64,000 bases of DNA, taken from assembly GCA_016716265.1 (NCBI GenBank), contig JADJWQ010000002.1:829001-893000 (forward strand), in the 5' to 3' direction. Both the position numbers and the translations under genes were made by a program. Of this stretch, positions 8,356 through 16,026 are shown piece after piece. The DNA is from Planctomycetota bacterium (lineage in GTDB: Bacteria > Planctomycetota > UBA1135 > UBA2386). The first letter of the stretch is position 1, and every line of letters begins with the position of its first letter. The notes below the pieces were generated by a model. The model had not been told where the DNA came from and ran no database searches. It worked only from the letters and a program-made list of their open reading frames with translations.

Positions 8356-9488
8356 CGGGCAGCTCCGCTCACGGCTGGCGTCGCGCGCTGCCGCGCGGCG
8401 GCGAGCGCGCGGGCGACCACCGCGCAGATGTCGTCGATCTGCCGGTCCTCGAGCTCCGCGAACAGCGGCAGGCACAGGAGCTCGTCGGCGAGCGCATCGG
8501 TGTGCGGCAGCGGCCGGTCGGCGTACGGCGCGAACAGCCGCATCCGGTGGCACGGCCGGAAGTAGCGCTTCGTCTGGTAGCCCTGCTCGGCGAGCGCCCG
8601 CTCGACCGCGTCGCGCTCGCGACGGCCCGCGAAGCGCACCGCGAAGTCCTTGAAGGTGCTGCGGTCGCAGGCTCGCACGTGCTGGAACGTCACGCCGCCG
8701 AGCGCGCCGAGGGCACTGCGGTAGCGCGCGACCTGCAGGTCGCGCGCGCCGAGCAGCTCGTCGATGCGCGGCAGCGTCAGCGTGCCGAGCGCCGCGTGCA
8801 GCTCCGACATCTTCCCGTTGAGGCCGGGCACCTTGGTCTCGTAGTCGTGCTGGAAGCCGTAGGCGCGCGCGTGCTCGAAGCGCACCAGGAAGTCGGGATC
8901 CCGCGACGTCACGAGACCGCCCTCCGCGCAGGTGACCGGCTTGGTGCCCGACAGGCTGAACACCTCGACGTCGCCGAGTGCGCCGACCGCGACACCCTCG
9001 CGCCACGAACCGTAGCCGTGCGCCGCGTCGAACACGAGCGGGATCCCGCGCTCGGCCGCGACGGAGCGCAATGCGGAGGCGTCGCACGGATTGCCGAACA
9101 CGTGCGTCGCGACGATCAATCGCGCCCCGCAGCGAGCGGCGGTGCGCCGCGCGTCCTCCGGGTCCATGTCGAACGTCTCGGGATCGACGTCGACGAACAC
9201 CGGGATCAGCCCGTTCCACAATACGGCGTTGATCGTCGAGTTGAACGTGAACGACGGTACCAGGCACGGCGCGCCGATCGGCACGTCGAGACACGAGATC
9301 GCGCAGGTGAGCCCGATGTCGCCGCTCGCGACGGTCCGCGCCGGCACGCCGAGGTACTCCTCGGCGATCGACTCGAGCCGGCGGCTGAACTCGGCGAAGT
9401 TCGACAGCATGCGGGTCTCCCAGATGCGCTCGAGCAGCTTCTGGAACTCCGCCAGCGGCGGCAGGACAGGGCGCGTGATCGGGATCAT
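8352..9488 (-). CDS. DegT/DnrJ/EryC1/StrS aminotransferase
   Basis: 378 residues, normal for PLP-dependent sugar aminotransferases of the DegT family. Asp154 in VFDAAHGYG contacts the PLP pyridine, and Lys183 in SLSGTKPVTCAEGG is the Schiff-base lysine. ATHVFGNPCD and LNGKMSELHAALG are further family motifs. It would transaminate a keto-sugar nucleotide for a surface glycan; the exact sugar cannot be read. It overlaps both neighbours by 4 nt (methyltransferase upstream, flippase-GT downstream), so the three are an operon. Confidence 0.9.
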   Translation of the reverse strand: MIPITRPVLPPLAEFQKLLERIWETRMLSNFAEFSRRLESIAEEYLGVPARTVASGDIGLTCAISCLDVPIGAPCLVPSFTFNSTINAVLWNGLIPVFVDVDPETFDMDPEDARRTAARCGARLIVATHVFGNPCDASALRSVAAERGIPLVFDAAHGYGSWREGVAVGALGDVEVFSLSGTKPVTCAEGGLVTSRDPDFLVRFEHARAYGFQHDYETKVPGLNGKMSELHAALGTLTLPRIDELLGARDLQVARYRSALGALGGVTFQHVRACDRSTFKDFAVRFAGRRERDAVERALAEQGYQTKRYFRPCHRMRLFAPYADRPLPHTDALADELLCLPLFAELEDRQIDDICAVVARALAAARQRATPAVSGAAR

Positions 9489-10216
9489 CGAACGGACTCC
9501 TGCTCGCCTCGGGCCTCGAGGACGAGATGACTGTCGGCGCGGGTCTCCAGGCCGCGGAGCGCCGGGTCACGGCTCTCGCCGATCGCGCAGCGCTCGACCT
9601 CGACGAAGCCGGCGTCGCGCAGCACGCGTGCGAGCTCGGCCTCGTCGTAGAGGAAGCGGTGCCCCCAACCGTGGAAGCACTGATTGAGCATCACGGCGGC
9701 CGAGTCGACCCACTCGTGCCCGCGCCAATGGACCCAGTCCTGCGCCGTCCAGTCGTCCCGATAGCAGGCGACCAGCCGGGCGAGGTCGGGCGTCGCGATG
9801 CGTAGCACGCCGTCGGGGCGCAGCACGCGGCGGCACTCGCGCAGCAGGCGTACGCCGTCCGCGCGGTCGAGGTGCTCGATGACGTGCTCGGAGTAGACGA
9901 GCTCGACGCTGCCGCTGCGGACGGGCAGCGGCTGCCGCAGATCGAGGCGCACGTCGGCGCCGCCGCCGAGATCGATGTTCGTCCAGGCGGCGATCGGCGC
10001 GTCGCCACAGCCGAGGCACAAGCGCGCGGCACCGCGCAGCCGGCGCCGCGCGCGCAGGCCGAGCCAGGCCCCGCGGAGCCCGTGCAGCCGCCGGCCGACC
10101 TGCGCGCCGAACCGTGCCGCCAGCTCGCGGGTCGCGCGGCAGGCGAGCCCGAGCGCGCCGGGGCGCCGGCTCGGGACCTCGCGGAGTGTCGGGGGACGAT
10201 CAGCGCAGACGACCAT
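9485..10216 (-). CDS. SAM-dependent class I methyltransferase
   Basis: 243 residues from ATG 10216; a GTG at 10234 would add six residues. Motif I is LCLGCGDAPI, followed by NIDLGG and SVELVYSEHVIEHL, then a post-motif region RVLRPDGVLRIATPDL typical of methyltransferase type 11 proteins acting on small molecules or glycans. It is the first gene of the minus-strand glycan cassette, so a glycan O- or N-methylation is the likely job. The basic N-terminal 50 residues are unassigned. The hairpin at 10269-10314 separates it from the htrA pair upstream. Confidence 0.8.
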   Translation of the reverse strand: MVVCADRPPTLREVPSRRPGALGLACRATRELAARFGAQVGRRLHGLRGAWLGLRARRRLRGAARLCLGCGDAPIAAWTNIDLGGGADVRLDLRQPLPVRSGSVELVYSEHVIEHLDRADGVRLLRECRRVLRPDGVLRIATPDLARLVACYRDDWTAQDWVHWRGHEWVDSAAVMLNQCFHGWGHRFLYDEAELARVLRDAGFVEVERCAIGESRDPALRGLETRADSHLVLEARGEQESVR

Positions 10217-10268
10217 CGGCTCGGGGGGCCTCACAGCGCCCGTCGCAGCGGCGCTTCGCCCACTCCGT

Positions 10269-10314
10269 CGGCAGAATCGGCCGACGACTGGAGCCCGGCT
10301 GTCGGATTCTGCCG
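10269..10314 (-). terminator. Long inverted repeat after the htrA/kinase-like pair
   Basis: Arms CGGCAGAATC-gg-CCGAC and GTCGGATTCTGCCG pair over 14 bp with a 2-nt bulge and a 15-nt loop. It lies 14 nt past the stop at 10328 on the same strand and before the methyltransferase, as expected for a terminator or mRNA 3' hairpin. There is no U-tract. Confidence 0.5.
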
Positions 10315-10327
10315 CGCGCCCGCGCGC

Positions 10328-10987
10328 TCAGGCCGGTCCGGCCGCCCGCCGCCCGAACGCGGGCACGCGCAGGTTCAGCGCCTGTGGCCCGTCGGTCTCG
10401 ACCCGCGCCGCGCGGGCGACCTGGCCGAGCTCGGCGGCGAGGCGGGCGGCGACGTCCTCGAGGCCGAGCGGGAACGGCAGCCCGGCCTCCGGCCGCTCGA
10501 CCAGCGCGCGCACCGCGACGTCGCCGGCCTCGTCGACGCGGACCCCGACCCGCACCGTGGCGTCGACTCCCGGCGGCAGCAGCCCGCACAGCACGCGCAG
10601 CAGCGCCGTGACCGCCTGCATGAACGGCCCGCCGGAGACCAGCCCCGCGCACTGCACCGCGTCGTCCTCGAGCGCGAGCCGCAGCCCACGCTCGCGGAAC
10701 GACACGGTCGCGAGTCGCGCGAGGCTGCCGAGCAGCTCGCCCGCCGGCGCCGGCTCGTCACCGTCGCCGGGCGCCGGGCTCAGCCAGCGCAGCACGTCGA
10801 GCGCGTGATCCGCGCGTGCGCAGGCCTCCAGGATCGTCGCCGAGCGCGCAGCCGTCGCCGCCGAGCTGCCGTCGCCCAAGAGCTGGGCGAGACCACGGAT
10901 CGCGAACAGGCTGTTGCCGAGCGCGTGGATCAGCCCGGGCGCCAGGAAGTCGATCGCGCCGTTGCTGGCGCTCGCCGCGGCGCTCAT
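10328..10987 (-). CDS. Histidine-kinase-like dimerization protein lacking a clear ATPase domain
   Basis: 219 residues. The N-terminal part has a DHp-like helix, LIHALGNSLFAIRGLAQLLG, with His21 and Asn25 in the H-x-x-x-N spacing of sensor-kinase phosphoacceptor boxes. The remainder has the length and secondary-structure rhythm of a HATPase fold, but I see no N, G1 or G2 box; where NLLxNA is expected it reads TALLRVLCGLLP. This looks like a ChpT-type phosphotransferase or pseudokinase. No membrane segment or receiver domain is present. It overlaps the upstream htrA by 4 nt, so the two should act together. The family call is moderate and the biochemical role is inference. Confidence 0.6.
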   Translation of the reverse strand: MSAAASASNGAIDFLAPGLIHALGNSLFAIRGLAQLLGDGSSAATAARSATILEACARADHALDVLRWLSPAPGDGDEPAPAGELLGSLARLATVSFRERGLRLALEDDAVQCAGLVSGGPFMQAVTALLRVLCGLLPPGVDATVRVGVRVDEAGDVAVRALVERPEAGLPFPLGLEDVAARLAAELGQVARAARVETDGPQALNLRVPAFGRRAAGPA

Positions 10988-12219
10988 TCGACTCCCGGAT
11001 CCGGGCCCTGCCCGAGCTCGCCGAGCTCGACGTCGATCTCGCCGAGCCAGCGGCCGTCTCTCACGACGCCGAGCCGGATGTGCGTGCCGGGCTCGGACCA
11101 CGTGATGCGCTCGTGCAGCGCACCGACGTCGCGGATCGGCTCGCCGTCGCACGCGACCAGCAGATCGCCCGCCGCGAGTCCGGCGCGGTCGGCCGCCAGT
11201 CCGGGAAGCACCTGCTCGATGCAGACCGCCGCGCCACCGGGCGGCAGTGTGTCGATCGTGGCACCGCGCACCGCGGGGTACATCGCGACCCCGATGTGCG
11301 CGCGCCGCACGCGACCGCCTTGGCGCGCCATTCCGTCGATCACGCGGCGCACGACGCGCACCGTGATCGCGAACGACGGCCCGCCGTCGGTCGCGCGCGT
11401 CAGGATCCCGACGACCTGCCCGTGCAGGTCGAAAACCGGGCTGCCCGAGCTGCCCGGCAGCGACTGCGCGCTGAACTGCAGGTAGTCGTTCGACACACCG
11501 CGGCCGTCGTGCCGAAGGTGGCGCCCGACGAAGCCGACCACGCCGACCGTCAGCGTCTGGCGGAACTCGAGCGGGTCGCCGAGCGCGAAGATCCAGTCGC
11601 CCTGCCGGAGCTCCAGCGAGTCGCCGAGCGGGGGCACCACGACGCTGCCACGCAGGCGCTCGGGCTCGCAGTCGAGCTGCAGCAGCGCGAGGTCGGTGCT
11701 CGGGTCCGCACCGCAGATCCGCGCCGGCAGCGAGCCGAGGCCGGGCAAGTCGACCGCGATCGCCAGCGGCTCGGCGACGACGTGCAGCGCGGTCAGCACG
11801 CGGCCCTGCTCGTCGAGCAGGAGCCCGGAGCCGTGGCTCGTGTCGTTCGGTACCTGAGCTGGATCGTCGACTCCCGCGAGCGCTCCGCGCTCGCCGATCG
11901 GTCGCGCGTCGCGCGGCGCGCCGCCCACTGCGACCTCGGCTTCCGGGATGCCCGGCGGCTGCGGTCGGTGGACCGTGTGCACGCCGACCACGCCACCGCG
12001 CACCGCTTCGACGAGCGGCGCGAGGCTCGGGATGCCGACGACGCGCGGTGCCTCGACGCGCGGTCGCGACTCGACGGCGAGCGGCGAACCGCCCACCGAA
12101 GTCGACGCCCCGACGGGCGCCGCGTCGCTGCGCAGCACCCAGCCCGCGGCGAGACCGCAGGCCGCGCAGAGCGGCCCGACGAGGGCCCAGGTCCGGAGCT
12201 CGGAGCGTGACGGCCGCAC
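10984..12219 (-). CDS. HtrA/Deg-family serine protease with PDZ domain
   Basis: 411 residues: one N-terminal membrane or signal segment (12-29), a Pro/Ala-rich linker, a trypsin-like S1C domain about 65-290 and one PDZ domain about 295-400 (PGLAADRAGLAAGDLLVACD). The triad is visible: His146 in TALHVV, Asp176 in STDLALL and Ser258 in LPGSSGSP, where the usual GNSGGP is GSSGSP. It would act as an envelope protein-quality protease. GTG 12219 is the only start, because an in-frame TAG lies just upstream. A GTTAGCAT box ends 9 nt before it, suggesting a near-leaderless mRNA. The next gene overlaps by 4 nt. Confidence 0.9.
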   Translation of the reverse strand: MRPSRSELRTWALVGPLCAACGLAAGWVLRSDAAPVGASTSVGGSPLAVESRPRVEAPRVVGIPSLAPLVEAVRGGVVGVHTVHRPQPPGIPEAEVAVGGAPRDARPIGERGALAGVDDPAQVPNDTSHGSGLLLDEQGRVLTALHVVAEPLAIAVDLPGLGSLPARICGADPSTDLALLQLDCEPERLRGSVVVPPLGDSLELRQGDWIFALGDPLEFRQTLTVGVVGFVGRHLRHDGRGVSNDYLQFSAQSLPGSSGSPVFDLHGQVVGILTRATDGGPSFAITVRVVRRVIDGMARQGGRVRRAHIGVAMYPAVRGATIDTLPPGGAAVCIEQVLPGLAADRAGLAAGDLLVACDGEPIRDVGALHERITWSEPGTHIRLGVVRDGRWLGEIDVELGELGQGPDPGVE

Positions 12220-12228
12220 GGTCCGCGG

Positions 12229-12234
12229 ATGCTA
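12229..12234 (-). promoter_or_regulatory. TAGCAT -10-like box of htrA
   Basis: GTTAGCAT fits the GYTASNMT consensus. It lies 9 nt before the GTG at 12219, so the transcript would begin at or next to the start codon. No -35 is recognised. Confidence 0.45.
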
Positions 12235-12428
12235 ACGCCCTGGACGCGGCGCGGGTAGGTCCGCGCCCCGGCGCCGTACGCGCGACGGCTCGCCAGCGGC
12301 CGTCGCGAGAGTCGCAGAAATGTGAGCCACCGATCCCGGGCTGAGACGTGGAGGCGCCCGACGTTGAGGAAGACGCCAGTTCCGGCCGACGAGACACCGA
12401 GCCTGATTCTCGAACCCGAAGACGGCCG

Positions 12429-14786
12429 ATGGCCCATCACGACGACCTGCAGCACGCCGACCGAGACGATCAGCGACGTCCTGCTCCTGCACTCCGTGGA
12501 CTGCTCTGTTGCCTGACGGCGCTCTCGCTCGCCGTCGGCGGATGTTCGGGCGGCGGTGGCACCGATGACCCCGGCGGCTCTGGTGGCGGTGGCGGCGGTG
12601 GCGGCGGCGATCCCGGCGGCGGCGGTGGCGGCCAGTCCGGCGGCTCCGGCCAGCCGCTGCAGATCAGCCCCCGCCTCGTCGTCCGCAACGAGCACGACGA
12701 GGACCGCACCGACACCATCGAGGCGAGCGTGCCGTTCCCCGAGGGGATGATCGCGGACCTGTCCGGGGTCGGCGTCAGCGGTCTCGCGACGGCGTGGATG
12801 CCGATGCAGGTGTGGCCCGACGGCTCCGTGCGGATCGCCCAGGCCCAGTTCACCGACGACATCCCCGCCAACGGTCGCAAGGTCTACGACGTCGTGCAGG
12901 GGGTGAGCCCGCTGACCGGCCCGTTCGAGCCGAACGGCTGGATCTCGATCATGCCCGAGCGGCTGCGCGCGAAGGCGCGGGTCACCGACGTCGGCGATCA
13001 TGCCTACGAGGTCGAGACCGAGCTGCTCGGCGGCCGTGTCGTCCACGAGACGCCGCTCGTGCGCACCTGGCACCAGCGTCTCTACCACCAGCCGACCGAG
13101 GCGGGTTGCATCCAGCGCGACTTCCTGACGTCGCAGTTCTACGTGACCGAGTATCGCGACATCCCGCTGGTCACGGTCGACTGGATCATCGGCAACGACT
13201 ACCTCGGCAGCGACGACCCGCAGGGCAGCACGGATCCCAACCTGTATCCGCTGTCCGACGTCGACGTGAACGAGGTCACCGTGATGTTCGACGGCTTCAC
13301 CGAGATCCAGCCGTACGAGCCGCAGTGGCACGACATCGAGGCGCCGCGCCCGGTCGGCGACTTCACGGCCTTCACCGTGATGCGCGACGACTTCATCGGC
13401 GACGGCCAGACGCGGCGTTACCGCTTCCAGATCCGCGTCGAGCCCGCCAACGCGCCGGTCGAGGCCGCGCAGCGGTGGCAGCGCTCGTTCCGTGCCCGTC
13501 TGCGCGAACCGATCTTCGCGCTCGCCGACGTGCCGACCTGGCAGCTGACGCACGCGCTCGGCGTCCACGGCGGTCCCGCGGACCCACCGGCCAACGCGGC
13601 CGAGCGGGCGCGCGGCGACTACCTGACCTGGCTCGGCCGCGACCACTTCGGCACCTGGGGCTGCTTCGGCGACGTCGATATCACGGGCACCGCCGGCACT
13701 CCTCGTAATGCGCCGGTCAATCCGGATGCCGCGCACGCGATCCAGGCCGAGTCGCAGGACCTGATGGTCAAGCTGCAGCACATGGCGTGGATGCAGGGCA
13801 TCCGTCCGTTCCACCTGTGGGGCCTCGAGATCGGCGCGAACGAGGACCTGCTCCTCTACTACCCGATCCCCTATCGCCCGACCGATCCGTCGATCAGCCG
13901 CATCACGCTCGGTCGCCGCGAGGTGCTCGACAACGACCCGTATCCGCAGATGCGGACGCGCACCAACTGGCGCAATCACGGTGTGAACGGCTACGACGAG
14001 GAGCACTGGACCACCGACATCCTGTTCGACTACTGGACGTTGACCGGTGACCATTGGGCGCAAGCGGAACTCCGGAACCTCGGGGAGTCGCTGCAGGGCA
14101 TGTTGCGTCTGCGTGGCTATGCGACGGAGAACATGCGCGCGGCGCGCAGCGAAGGCTGGTGCATGGTCGGGTTCGTGCAGGCCTACCTCGCGACGCAGGA
14201 CGAGTCGACCAAGGACTACGCCTGCCGCCGCATCCGCGAGATCGTCGAGGTCCAGCGCTGGAAGGACCACCCGTCGCGCACGCTGCGCGAATACCCGGGC
14301 CACCCGGGCACCGGCTTCGGTGTCGAGGTGAGCTACTTCCCGCCCTGGGAGCACGCCTCCGTGATGCTCGGCTACCTCGACGCCTGGAAGTTCTTCGGCT
14401 GCGAGGAGGCCAGGCAGATCGCCCAGGACGTGGTGCGGACGATCGACTACGCGTGGGTCAGCGACTACACGCACCCGGTGACGCACCAGTACTACGCCGA
14501 CGCGATCCGCTACTGGTGCCCGCTCCAGCAGGCTGGCCAGCCGCGCCCGCCGGACTTCCTCGACCAGACCGTCGGCGCCTACATCCCGAGCACGCCGCTC
14601 GGCAGCGTGAACCTGTTCTTCATCACGCCGCTCGAGCTGATGACGCGGATGACCGACGACCCCTACACGCACGAGCGCGCCGTGTGGCAGCTCACGAAGA
14701 TCATGCCGGGGAACGACGACGACCGGAACTGGGACAAGTGGTCGATCGTCGCGCCGCGCTTCTACTCCGCGCGGCCGCCGCAATGA
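12429..14786 (+). CDS. Large PcRGLX-like lipoprotein (putative polysaccharide lyase or hydrolase)
   Basis: 785 residues from ATG 12429. The leader LLCCLTALSLAVGGC is a lipobox, followed by a Gly-rich tether of about 35 residues (runs of G with DP and TDD). The body begins with a beta-rich module containing ASVPFPEGMIAD and VWPDGSVRIAQAQF. This matches the N-terminal layout of PcRGLX/YetA-like exo-rhamnogalacturonan lyase relatives, and the C-terminal half looks like an alpha/alpha toroid. It would sit on the outside of the cell and act on pectin-like or other acidic polysaccharide, but catalytic residues were not identified. It is monocistronic. The upstream 209 nt hold the divergent htrA promoter. 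A longer open frame from 12348 is possible but adds a charged stretch before the signal peptide. Confidence 0.7.
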   Translation: MAHHDDLQHADRDDQRRPAPALRGLLCCLTALSLAVGGCSGGGGTDDPGGSGGGGGGGGGDPGGGGGGQSGGSGQPLQISPRLVVRNEHDEDRTDTIEASVPFPEGMIADLSGVGVSGLATAWMPMQVWPDGSVRIAQAQFTDDIPANGRKVYDVVQGVSPLTGPFEPNGWISIMPERLRAKARVTDVGDHAYEVETELLGGRVVHETPLVRTWHQRLYHQPTEAGCIQRDFLTSQFYVTEYRDIPLVTVDWIIGNDYLGSDDPQGSTDPNLYPLSDVDVNEVTVMFDGFTEIQPYEPQWHDIEAPRPVGDFTAFTVMRDDFIGDGQTRRYRFQIRVEPANAPVEAAQRWQRSFRARLREPIFALADVPTWQLTHALGVHGGPADPPANAAERARGDYLTWLGRDHFGTWGCFGDVDITGTAGTPRNAPVNPDAAHAIQAESQDLMVKLQHMAWMQGIRPFHLWGLEIGANEDLLLYYPIPYRPTDPSISRITLGRREVLDNDPYPQMRTRTNWRNHGVNGYDEEHWTTDILFDYWTLTGDHWAQAELRNLGESLQGMLRLRGYATENMRAARSEGWCMVGFVQAYLATQDESTKDYACRRIREIVEVQRWKDHPSRTLREYPGHPGTGFGVEVSYFPPWEHASVMLGYLDAWKFFGCEEARQIAQDVVRTIDYAWVSDYTHPVTHQYYADAIRYWCPLQQAGQPRPPDFLDQTVGAYIPSTPLGSVNLFFITPLELMTRMTDDPYTHERAVWQLTKIMPGNDDDRNWDKWSIVAPRFYSARPPQ

Positions 14787-15135
14787 TGTGACGGGGACCT
14801 GACGTGCGGCGGCGGGCGGCCGAGCGTTGACGCGCGCGGCCGTCCGGCGCACACTGCGCGCCGCCGATGTCCCGCGCGCGCCGATTTCCCCCGCGTTCCG
14901 AGCCCCGCCCGGCACCGCCGCGCCCGACGGCGCTGCGTCGCTCGCTCGGGTCCGCGTGGCCGGCACGCACCGCCGCGCAACGCCGCGCGCGACATTGTCC
15001 GCAAGCCGACGGCTGACCCCGCGGCCCGCCCGCCCCCGCGAGGGCCGGCGGGCCCTGCGCGTCGCCCCCGGTGCCATCCCGCGCACGGCCCGCGCCGCCT
15101 CGCGGTGCGCGCCACTCCATGATTCCCGTGACCCG
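14787..15135 (+). other. Gene-free region before the his operon
   Basis: 349 nt without a supported gene. A TTGACG hexamer at 14827-14832 and CACACT at 14850-14855 are spaced by 17 nt and could be the his promoter, which would give a leader of about 270 nt. I saw no run of His codons, no leader-peptide attenuator and no clear T-box. An in-frame Arg/Ala-rich extension of hisG runs through here but has no family similarity. Confidence 0.35.
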
Positions 15136-16026
15136 ATGACTCCCCCGACGACCGGACCAGGTCTCCCCCTCGAGCTCGCGCTGCCGAAGGGCCGGATGCA
15201 GGACGGCGTGCTCGCGCTGCTCGCCGAGGCCGGGCTGCCGGTGCGCGTCGGCGGGCGCGACTATCGCCCGCGGCTGCACGTGCCCGGCATCGAGGCGAAG
15301 CTGCTGAAGCCGCAGAACATCGTCGAGATGCTGCACGCTGGCACGCGGCACGTCGGCTTCGCCGGCTGGGACTGGGTCGTCGAGAAGGGCTTCGAGGACG
15401 CGATCGAGGACCTCTGCGACACGCGGCTCGACCCGGTGCGGATCGTCGCCGCCGCGCCGGCCGACCTGCTGGTCGACGGCCGGCTCCCGGCCGACCGCCC
15501 GCTGGTCGTCGCGTCCGAATACGAGCGCCTCGCGCGACGCTGGATCGAGACCGAGGGGCTCGAGGCGACCTTCGTCCGCAGCTACGGCGCCACCGAGGTG
15601 TTCCCACCGGAGGACGCCGACGTCATCGTCGACAACACCGCGACCGGCGACACGCTGCGCGCCAATGGTCTCGTGATCGTCGCCGAGCTGATGCGCAGCT
15701 CGACGCGGCTGATCGCCAGCCGGCGCGCCCGCGCGGTGCCCGCGCTGCGGCGCCGCATCGACGACCTCTTGATGCTGGTGCGCTCGGTGCTCGACGCCCG
15801 CGGTCGCGTGATGCTGGAACTCAACTGCACCGCCGCCGACCTGCCGCGCATCGTCGAGGTCCTCCCCTGCATGCGCACGCCGACCGTCAGCACGCTGCAC
15901 GCGGGTGCCGGCCATGCGGTCAAGGCCGCGGTGCCGCGCGAGGCGCTCGCCGAGCTGATCCCCGCGCTGAAGGCGACCGGCGCGACCGATCTCGTCGTCA
16001 CGCCGATCGTGCAGCTGGTGCCATGA
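15136..16026 (+). CDS. hisG: ATP phosphoribosyltransferase, long form
   Basis: 296 residues, the size of long-form HisG, which does not need HisZ. It catalyses the first step of histidine synthesis, joining ATP and PRPP. LALPKGRMQDGVLALL at the start is the family N-terminus; DADVIVDNTATGDTLRANGL near 157-176 contains the PRPP-binding region. The C-terminal 75 residues (LPRIVEVLPCMRTPTVSTL onward) form the ACT-like regulatory domain that senses histidine. ATG 15136 is chosen because family similarity starts at once. The stop overlaps the next ATG by 4 nt. First gene of the seven-gene his operon. Confidence 0.95.
   Translation: MTPPTTGPGLPLELALPKGRMQDGVLALLAEAGLPVRVGGRDYRPRLHVPGIEAKLLKPQNIVEMLHAGTRHVGFAGWDWVVEKGFEDAIEDLCDTRLDPVRIVAAAPADLLVDGRLPADRPLVVASEYERLARRWIETEGLEATFVRSYGATEVFPPEDADVIVDNTATGDTLRANGLVIVAELMRSSTRLIASRRARAVPALRRRIDDLLMLVRSVLDARGRVMLELNCTAADLPRIVEVLPCMRTPTVSTLHAGAGHAVKAAVPREALAELIPALKATGATDLVVTPIVQLVP

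Noticed and set aside
9485..10234. GTG start at 10234 for the methyltransferase
   Set aside because: ATG 10216 follows six codons later and no Shine-Dalgarno supports the GTG; kept as an alternative only.
14827..15135. HisG extended by about 100 residues
   Set aside because: The extension is Arg/Ala/Pro-rich and unlike any HisG; family similarity starts right after ATG 15136.
14787..15135. Histidine leader-peptide attenuator
   Set aside because: No short ORF with a His run and no terminator/antiterminator pair seen before hisG.
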